From Halorubrum salsamenti (GTDB lineage: Archaea > Halobacteriota > Halobacteria > Halobacteriales > Haloferacaceae), in NCBI RefSeq assembly GCF_007671685.1, contig NZ_VCNL01000005.1:248001-312000 (forward strand): 64,000 nt of DNA. Reading direction: 5' to 3'. This document shows positions 59,209-64,000 of this stretch, in pieces. Position numbers and translations under genes: made by a program. Each line of letters starts with the position of its first letter. The stretch's first letter is position 1. The notes under the pieces were generated by a model. The model was given only the letters and a program-made list of their open reading frames with translations. It was not told the DNA's origin and ran no database searches.

Positions 59209-59318
59209 ACTGAATCACCCAGTCGACAGATTCCACAGTCGTTCGATCGGGCGGCCAGTCGCGTGATGGCGGCCGATGACTCGGCCGTTCGACTTATTTT
59301 AGGTTTGCCTAAACTCAT
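59205..59318 (-). CDS. Overlooked 37-residue ORF at the head of the cupin operon
   Basis: A minus-strand ORF starting MSLGKPKISRTAESS and ending NDCGICRLGDSV. Its TGA overlaps the cupin ATG (ATGA). A CGAAC box ends 42 bases before its ATG (59318), matching the 39-44 base spacing of the other promoters, whereas the cupin start is 152 bases away. A CxxC pair sits near the C-terminus. Against it: the ORF is short, and a TTTAGG-CCTAAA palindrome lies within its first codons. An ATG at 59324 is an alternative start. Confidence 0.45.
   Translation of the reverse strand: MSLGKPKISRTAESSAAITRLAARSNDCGICRLGDSV
59298..59313. promoter_or_regulatory. Iron-box-like palindrome TTTAGG-N4-CCTAAA
   Basis: TTTAGGTTTGCCTAAA resembles the DtxR/SirR/Idr-type iron-dependent sites found before haloarchaeal iron-uptake genes. 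It lies 90-105 bases before the first cupin, inside the small ORF. Confidence 0.5.
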
Positions 59319-59359
59319 ACACATCAGTATGCAGCGGGGAGACACAATAGGGTTGAGTC

Positions 59360-59369
59360 GAACATGTTC
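59360..59369. promoter_or_regulatory. CGAAC box upstream of the cupin operon
   Basis: GAACATGTTC, preceded by C. It lies 42 bases before the ATG of the 37-codon ORF and downstream of the multicopper oxidase stop. Confidence 0.6.
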
Positions 59370-59394
59370 CCGTCAGATCGGCCCTGTCGACCAA

Positions 59395-61230
59395 TTAGTC
59401 GCTCCCACCCTCGTCATCGGGCGACAGGACCCTGAACGGTCGCATCATGTCGTGGTCCTCGTGCTCGATCATGTGACAGTGCCACATATAATCGCCCGTC
59501 TGATCGGAGAAGAGCCCCTCGTACTCCCCGAAGTGCGCGATCACGTGCACTACGTCGCCCGGGTCGACGGTGACGACGTCGTTCCACCCGAGTTCGTACG
59601 TCTCGGGGCCGTCGAGCGCGTCCGGATCGATGTCGTCTTCGGCGGGATCGTAGTCGGCGGCCGACTGGCGGCCCAACACCTGGAAGTGAACGAGGTGGAG
59701 ATGCATCGGGTGGGACATCCCCGTGAAGTTGGCGAGACTCCAGATCTCGGTGTCTCCGAGCGTCGGGGTCTCGGTGACCGGGTCCGTGAGTTCGAAGCCG
59801 GTCTTCTCGTTACCCGTGCCGAGCGCGTAGAGCGGGCGACCGTACTCGTCCGTCTGGCGGGCAAGCGTGAGGTACCGTTCGGTGTCGACGGACTCCGTCG
59901 GTATCTCGGGGACCCGCGTCAGCTCGTCCGGGAGTTGCGTGGGCGCCCGTTCGCTTTCCGCGGCCGCCACGTCGACCAGCATGACCTCCGGAAGGGGTTC
60001 GGCGCCGTCCGCCTCGATCCCGCTCGCGCCGCGATACTTCGCCGGCGCGTCGTTATGCAGGAGCAGGGTCTCGCCCGCGTACTCGCTGAAGTCGACGACG
60101 ACGTCCGCCCGTTGACTCGATCCGAGTTCGAGGCGGTCGGCGGTCTCGACCGGCTCCGAGAGGAGTCCGCCGTCGTTACCGATCTGGACGAACGGCGGCC
60201 CCGCGTCGCCGGTGTCGCCCGATTCCTCGTCGTATTCGAGCAGTTTGAGGTCGTAGTATCGGCTGTTCGCCCCGTTGAGCAGGCGGAACCGGTACCGTTC
60301 GGGATCGACGGACAGTCGGGGCCACGCCTTCCCGTTGACCGTCGACGTGTCGCCGTAGAACTGCGGGACGATGCTCGGGTCGGGCCGCGAGTCGTCTTCA
60401 TCTCCCTGTGTCGCCGGAACGTTCGTGGGGTAGTACAACGAGCCGTCCTCGTTGAAACTTCGGTCCTGTAACACGAGCGGGATTTCGTTGTCGCCCGTCG
60501 GGAGGTCGAGCTCCCGCTCGTGATCGTTCCGGAGCAGATAAAAGCCCGCGAGACCGGCGTAGACGTTCAGTCGCGTGATGCCGAGCGAGTGGTCGTGGTA
60601 CCAGAGGGTCGCCGGCGGCTGGTCGTTCGCGTAGTAGTAGTCCTTCTTCTCGAAGTCGGGGCCCGTCCGCTCGAAGTCGCGGGTGAACCACGCCTGCGGT
60701 TTCCCGTCGCTCTCGTGTTCGACGTTGCCGCCGTGGAGGTGCGGGACGACGCGCGCGCCCGGCTCGTCGTACGGGATGATGTCGCCGTGGATCGTCGAAT
60801 CTTCCGGGAGCAGGTGTTCGTCGGGCAGGTGATTCTGCCACCGAACGTAGATCGGTTCGCCCTGTTCGGCCTCGATCGTCGGCCCGGGGAACTGGCCGCC
60901 GTAGCCCCACAGGGTCGTCGGCGGGAGGTCGCGGTGGAGCCTCTGTTCGATCTCGGCCATCTCCACCTCGTAGCGGGGCTGGCCGTCCTTCGTTCCGCTC
61001 GGTTCGATGACGCCCGGGCGGGGCACCTCGTCGACCCACCGCTCGAGGTCCGGTGACGTGTGTGTCGGGTCGGATTCCCCTTCCGTGTCTCCGGTCTCTT
61101 CCGCAGCCACCGGGGCGCCAATACTCTTTCCGGCACAGCCCGCGAGCGCCGCGGTACCGGTGATACCCACGGCCGCGAGAAACCTCCGCCGTGCAACCTC
61201 ACTTCGGGATCGGTCAGCCTTGTCACCCAT
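59395..61230 (-). CDS. Laccase-like multicopper oxidase (Tat-exported lipoprotein)
   Basis: About 611 residues. A Tat motif ARRRFLAAVG and a lipobox ending ALAGC give an external anchored enzyme. All four copper-ligand blocks are present: PHLHGGN, WYHDHSLGITR, HPMHLHLVHF and WHCHMIEHEDHDMM. The layout matches CotA/bilirubin-oxidase-type laccases such as haloarchaeal LccA; it is longer than NirK nitrite reductases and lacks their arrangement. Copper may come from the ATPase at 50317. The ATG at 61230 is preferred; a TTG at 61257 would give exactly 41 bases to the CGAAC box. Confidence 0.9.
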   Translation of the reverse strand: MGDKADRSRSEVARRRFLAAVGITGTAALAGCAGKSIGAPVAAEETGDTEGESDPTHTSPDLERWVDEVPRPGVIEPSGTKDGQPRYEVEMAEIEQRLHRDLPPTTLWGYGGQFPGPTIEAEQGEPIYVRWQNHLPDEHLLPEDSTIHGDIIPYDEPGARVVPHLHGGNVEHESDGKPQAWFTRDFERTGPDFEKKDYYYANDQPPATLWYHDHSLGITRLNVYAGLAGFYLLRNDHERELDLPTGDNEIPLVLQDRSFNEDGSLYYPTNVPATQGDEDDSRPDPSIVPQFYGDTSTVNGKAWPRLSVDPERYRFRLLNGANSRYYDLKLLEYDEESGDTGDAGPPFVQIGNDGGLLSEPVETADRLELGSSQRADVVVDFSEYAGETLLLHNDAPAKYRGASGIEADGAEPLPEVMLVDVAAAESERAPTQLPDELTRVPEIPTESVDTERYLTLARQTDEYGRPLYALGTGNEKTGFELTDPVTETPTLGDTEIWSLANFTGMSHPMHLHLVHFQVLGRQSAADYDPAEDDIDPDALDGPETYELGWNDVVTVDPGDVVHVIAHFGEYEGLFSDQTGDYMWHCHMIEHEDHDMMRPFRVLSPDDEGGSD

Positions 61231-61297
61231 TCTGAACACGCTAGCCGAGTCATGCAAATAGGGGGCCGGGGAAACGCCACTCGCTGGGGATCAGTTC

Positions 61298-61307
61298 GAA
61301 CATGTTC
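61298..61307. promoter_or_regulatory. CGAAC box upstream of the multicopper oxidase
   Basis: CGAACATGTTCG (61297-61308) is a perfect palindrome. It lies 41 bases before a possible TTG start (61257) and 68 before the ATG at 61230, consistent with a short leader. Confidence 0.65.
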
Positions 61308-61529
61308 GCCGACAAAAACGGGGTCGCAGGATCGAAAGTACTTCGTCGAGATCTGATCCGGCGAGTACCCGTCACGTTCGATCCCTCCCGGCACGTTCGA
61401 TCCCGCTAGACCAAGACGCTCCGGTGACACCGAAAGCGTCACGCGAACACGGTCGAGTGGAACCGTGTCCGCATGGATACCGGTGCAGAAGCGGACACAC
61501 TGGGGATCGACGGGCCTCGCGGAAGTAGT

Positions 61530-61763
61530 TTACTCGTGTCGAACCTCGATGTACCACACATCGGACCCGTCAGACGTCGTCTCGTACTGGAACCCGCGTT
61601 CTTCGAGGACCTGATACAGCGGCTCCGGCTCGAAGCTGTTGATCAACAGCAGCGTCTCGTCGTCGGGAAGCGCTTCGAGCTCGGCCATGATGTCTCCGAA
61701 CGGTTCGCCGTCGATCTCTCGGACGTCGAGGCGTCGACCGACCTCGTTTCGCTCAGTGGCCAT
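61530..61763 (-). CDS. Single DUF2249 protein
   Basis: A 77-residue DUF2249 domain: RRLDVREIDGEPFGDIMAELEALPDDETLLLINSFEPEPLYQVLEERGF. It is a single unit of the fold present four times in the protein at 52981. The start ATG 61763 (MATERNEVG) is fixed by the domain boundary and by a box 40 bases upstream; longer in-frame versions run into the regulator gene. Confidence 0.82.
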   Translation of the reverse strand: MATERNEVGRRLDVREIDGEPFGDIMAELEALPDDETLLLINSFEPEPLYQVLEERGFQYETTSDGSDVWYIEVRHE

Positions 61764-61802
61764 ATCCGTGTAAGCGTCGGCGACGGGCGTGCGTGTTCTC
61801 CC

Positions 61803-61812
61803 GAACATATTC
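61803..61812. promoter_or_regulatory. CGAAC-type box upstream of the single DUF2249 gene
   Basis: GAACATATTC, flanked by C and G; near edge 40 bases before the ATG at 61763. Same sequence as the ctaB box. Confidence 0.6.
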
Positions 61813-61834
61813 GCAGACGCGCCCGTCGTGAGGG

Positions 61835-62317
61835 TCAGCACTCGGTCCCCGCGAACGGGCACTGTTCGACTCCGGTTGGCGGGGTCGCAGAACACGTGTT
61901 CGGCATCTCGTCGACGAGCACCCGCAGGCGGTCGATCGCCTCGTCCGGAAGAACGTATCCGATTCGGTAGCCCGCTTCGAGTGACATGTCGAACCCCGTT
62001 CGACGGCGAAAGAACGTTCGGACGGCGCACTGGCGCGCTTCGAGTTCCAGCGCGACCTCTCTCCCCCGATCAGTGAGCGCGACCCCGGCTCGCTTCTCGT
62101 GTCGGAGGAGCCCGGCGGCGGCGAGTCGCTCGAACATCTCCGTCACGGTCGACGGCGCGACGTCGAGTCGATCACTCACTTCCCCGGTCCGAACCAGGTC
62201 GTCGCGGTCGGTCCCGAGCCGCCTGACGGTGACGAGATACAGCCCTCCGTTCCGATCGACGCAGGCGGTGGGTCGCGTGCAGCCGCAGACGTCCGCCCGC
62301 GAGTAGTCGATAGCCAT
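61835..62317 (-). CDS. DtxR-like metal-responsive regulator
   Basis: A 160-residue regulator with a DtxR/SirR-type winged helix (RTGEVSDRLDVAPSTVTEMFERLAAAGLLRHEKRAGVALTDRGREVALELEARQC). Dimer-domain-like sequence follows, and there are extra cysteines at the N-terminus (VCGCTRPTAC) and C-terminus (MPNTCS, QCPFAGTEC) that could bind metal or an Fe-S cluster. No SH3-like third domain. A perfect CGAAC-type box 41 bases upstream suggests it belongs to, or runs, the local regulon. Confidence 0.8.
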   Translation of the reverse strand: MAIDYSRADVCGCTRPTACVDRNGGLYLVTVRRLGTDRDDLVRTGEVSDRLDVAPSTVTEMFERLAAAGLLRHEKRAGVALTDRGREVALELEARQCAVRTFFRRRTGFDMSLEAGYRIGYVLPDEAIDRLRVLVDEMPNTCSATPPTGVEQCPFAGTEC

Positions 62318-62357
62318 TACCGTACGGTCGACACGCTCCGGACATGAGGGTGCCTCC

Positions 62358-62367
62358 GAACATGTTC
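62358..62367. promoter_or_regulatory. CGAAC box upstream of the DtxR-like gene
   Basis: CGAACATGTTC; near edge 41 bases before the ATG at 62317, with GC-rich DNA between. Confidence 0.65.
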
Positions 62368-62563
62368 CCGTCTATCGTCGACTTCGGTACGCCAGGTCTC
62401 TAACCGCGGTACAGGAGAGACTCGCCCCGGCGTTCGGCCGACTCGAGAGCCGCTATCCGTGAGCGGGTTCGTTGCGGTATCAGATCCCGCCGGAGGCGGC
62501 CCGCGATCGTCGACACACCGCTCCACTCCGTTCCAGTAGGAAGGTCCGCGACCGGCGGAAGGG

Positions 62564-62573
62564 GAACATCTTC
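62564..62573. promoter_or_regulatory. CGAAC-type box upstream of the subunit-I-like gene
   Basis: GAACATCTTC, one base from GAACATGTTC, followed by G. It ends 40 bases before the ATG at 62613. Confidence 0.5.
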
Positions 62574-62612
62574 GGTGGTACTGTCAGGTGTGCGGAGAAC
62601 GTACCCGTCCCC

Positions 62613-63971
62613 ATGGGTGCCATCCCGGGTAACATCGAGACGGACCAACAGCCCCCGATGACGGTCCCGTTACGACACTTCGTCGTCGGGCTCGTCTTTC
62701 TCGTCGGGGGAATCGGGCTGGGGATCGGCTTACAGCTGAACGCCGTTCCGGGCCTGGGGCGGCTCGCTCACGTCCACCTCCTGTTAGCCGGGTGGATCTG
62801 TATCACGATCATGGGAGCGATGACGCAGTTCGTGCCCGTCTGGTCGGGAGCGACCCTCCACTCGCGGCGTCTCGCGAACGTGCAGTTGGGGCTGGTCGTC
62901 GTCGGTCTCACCGGGTTCGTCGGTGCGTTTCTCCTGGTCGAGACGGCGTGGCTGATCCCGTTCGCGGCGCTCATGCTCGTCGGCTTCTGGGTCTTCGCGT
63001 ACAACATCGTCCGAACGCTCGGCACGGTCGAGGAGTACGACGTCACCGAACGGCACTTCCTCGGCGCGCTCGGCTTCTTCCTCGTGTTGACCGTTCTCGG
63101 CGTCCTCCTCGCGGTCGATTTCACGGTTCCGACGTTCTCGCGGGTCGGCGTCAGCCGGTCCGGGGTGGTGGGAGCCCACGCGACCCTCGCGGTCTTCGGC
63201 GCCGTTCTCACGACGGTGTACGGGGCGCTGTACCAGCTCGGAACGATGTTCACGCAGACGGAGCTCCACGGGATCGACCACCGTCTTCGATCCGTCGAGG
63301 AGATCGCGCATCCCACCGGCGTGGTCGTGCTCGCGGTCGGTCGGCTCGTGGCTCACGCTCCCGTCGCGCGGGTCGGCGGTCTGTTGATCCTGTTCGCCGC
63401 GTCGGCGTTCTGTCTCGTCCTGGCACGCAAACTGTACGAGATGCGGGTCGAACGGACCCCGATGCACACGCGGTACATCGTGGCGGTGGGCGCGCTCGCG
63501 CTGTGGATCGCCGTCTCAGCGCCCGCGTGGATATCCGACCCGTTAACTCGGAATTATCTGCTCGGCGCGGCGAACGCCGGCCACCTGCTGTTGCTGGGAG
63601 CGATCGGGTTCGTCGTCGTGGGGACGCTCTACCACATCATTCCCTTCGTTATCTGGGTCAACCGGTACAGCGATCTGCTGGGGTTAGAGGACGTCCCGAT
63701 GATCGACGACCTCTACGACGACCGGCTCGCCGCGACCGACGGGGTACTCCTCGGGGGCGGAAGCGCACTGATCGTCGGCTCGAACCTGCTGGATGTCACC
63801 GGGACGCCGGCGCTCCTCGGCGGGCTGCTAGTGGGCCTCGGTATCATGGCGTTCGTGGTCAACATGGTCCTCGTGTTGGTCCGTCACAGCCCGCACTCGA
63901 TCGACCGGATCGTCCTCGGGTCGTTCTCGCCGCGCCGAGCGCGCGGTCTCGACGAGGCGGCCGAGGAGTGA
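62613..63971 (+). CDS. Heme-copper oxidase subunit-I-like membrane protein
   Basis: A 452-residue protein with about 12 membrane helices. Membrane histidines occur in RLAHVHLLLAGWICITIMGA, VVGAHATLAVFGAVLTTVYGALYQLG and NAGHLLLLGAIGFVVVGTLYHIIPF, a plan like subunit I of cbb3/NO-reductase-type enzymes. No partner cytochrome or CuA subunit is adjacent inside the window, so activity as an oxidase is uncertain. The ATG at 62613 is preferred to the longer frame because the protein then starts just before the first helix and the box spacing is 40 bases. Confidence 0.72.
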   Translation: MGAIPGNIETDQQPPMTVPLRHFVVGLVFLVGGIGLGIGLQLNAVPGLGRLAHVHLLLAGWICITIMGAMTQFVPVWSGATLHSRRLANVQLGLVVVGLTGFVGAFLLVETAWLIPFAALMLVGFWVFAYNIVRTLGTVEEYDVTERHFLGALGFFLVLTVLGVLLAVDFTVPTFSRVGVSRSGVVGAHATLAVFGAVLTTVYGALYQLGTMFTQTELHGIDHRLRSVEEIAHPTGVVVLAVGRLVAHAPVARVGGLLILFAASAFCLVLARKLYEMRVERTPMHTRYIVAVGALALWIAVSAPAWISDPLTRNYLLGAANAGHLLLLGAIGFVVVGTLYHIIPFVIWVNRYSDLLGLEDVPMIDDLYDDRLAATDGVLLGGGSALIVGSNLLDVTGTPALLGGLLVGLGIMAFVVNMVLVLVRHSPHSIDRIVLGSFSPRRARGLDEAAEE

Positions 63972-64000
63972 GTTGATTGATACTCACGGGTTCGACGGAC

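Noticed and set aside
59395-61230. Identification of the multicopper oxidase as NirK nitrite reductase
   Set aside because: The length and the four copper blocks fit three-domain laccases, not the two-domain NirK.
1-64000. tRNA, rRNA or CRISPR arrays
   Set aside because: Non-coding regions were read for cloverleaf ends and regularly spaced repeats; none was convincing. Only the tandem and hairpin repeats listed were found.

Overview
The window is haloarchaeal (class Halobacteria) DNA. Its proteins are strongly acidic and GC-rich, several carry twin-arginine signals followed by a lipobox cysteine, and it contains a stand-alone HalOD1 domain, a Bat-like HTH_10 regulator, a CbaDBAE-type ba3 oxidase and IS200/IS605 elements of haloarchaeal type. 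The genus cannot be fixed from the sequence. A ParA-type partition locus and several insertion sequences suggest an accessory replicon or a genomic island. No rRNA, tRNA or CRISPR array was seen.

Layout. 1-1716: 3' part of a GT2-FkbM fusion. 1765-22241: a catabolic/redox supercluster. On the minus strand lie an old-yellow-enzyme oxidoreductase, FixB, FixC, FixX, an SDR and FixA. Divergent from them are two Mg/Co-chelatase-type AAA+ motor subunits, then an IS200/IS605 element and an array of five related SDRs with a decayed copy. A second, active-site-divergent OYE paralogue, a CinA-like gene and an IclR regulator follow. 22288-24540: a fossil IS6 element and a parA/partner locus with a palindrome-rich leader. 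24591-27276: lactate-utilisation genes (lutC and a lutB-lutA fusion). 27976-40678: a minus-strand block with a Liv-type ABC importer, a PQQ-like beta-propeller lipoprotein, Tm-1-like and PEP-hydrolase-like proteins, a cupin, an IclR regulator, a PAS-GAF protein and a sugar isomerase-like protein. A Gfo/Idh/MocA oxidoreductase diverges from it. 42049-43482: a tnpB-only IS element.

44475-63971: a respiratory and low-oxygen island. It holds HalOD1, a CtaB fusion, the ba3 oxidase, a FixI-like copper ATPase, DUF2249 proteins, a Moco oxidoreductase, an HTH_10 regulator, two subunit-I-like membrane proteins, cupins, a laccase-like multicopper oxidase and a DtxR-like regulator. Two copies of a 444-bp multi-hairpin element with terminal inverted repeats flank the copA to 57919 segment.

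The most striking result is a palindrome, CGAAC-N2-GTTCG. It recurs 39-44 bases upstream of the start codons of at least six separate genes in this island, in both orientations, and next to promoters without an obvious TATA box. It matches the motif I recall for the haloarchaeal NarO/DmsR oxygen-responsive regulators, so it points to a local low-oxygen/denitrification-type regulon. The same spacing rule reveals an otherwise overlooked 37-codon ORF (59205-59318) translationally coupled to a cupin operon. The first half looks like a pathway for an unidentified cyclic or terpenoid/alcohol-type substrate feeding electrons into an ETF/FixABCX system.
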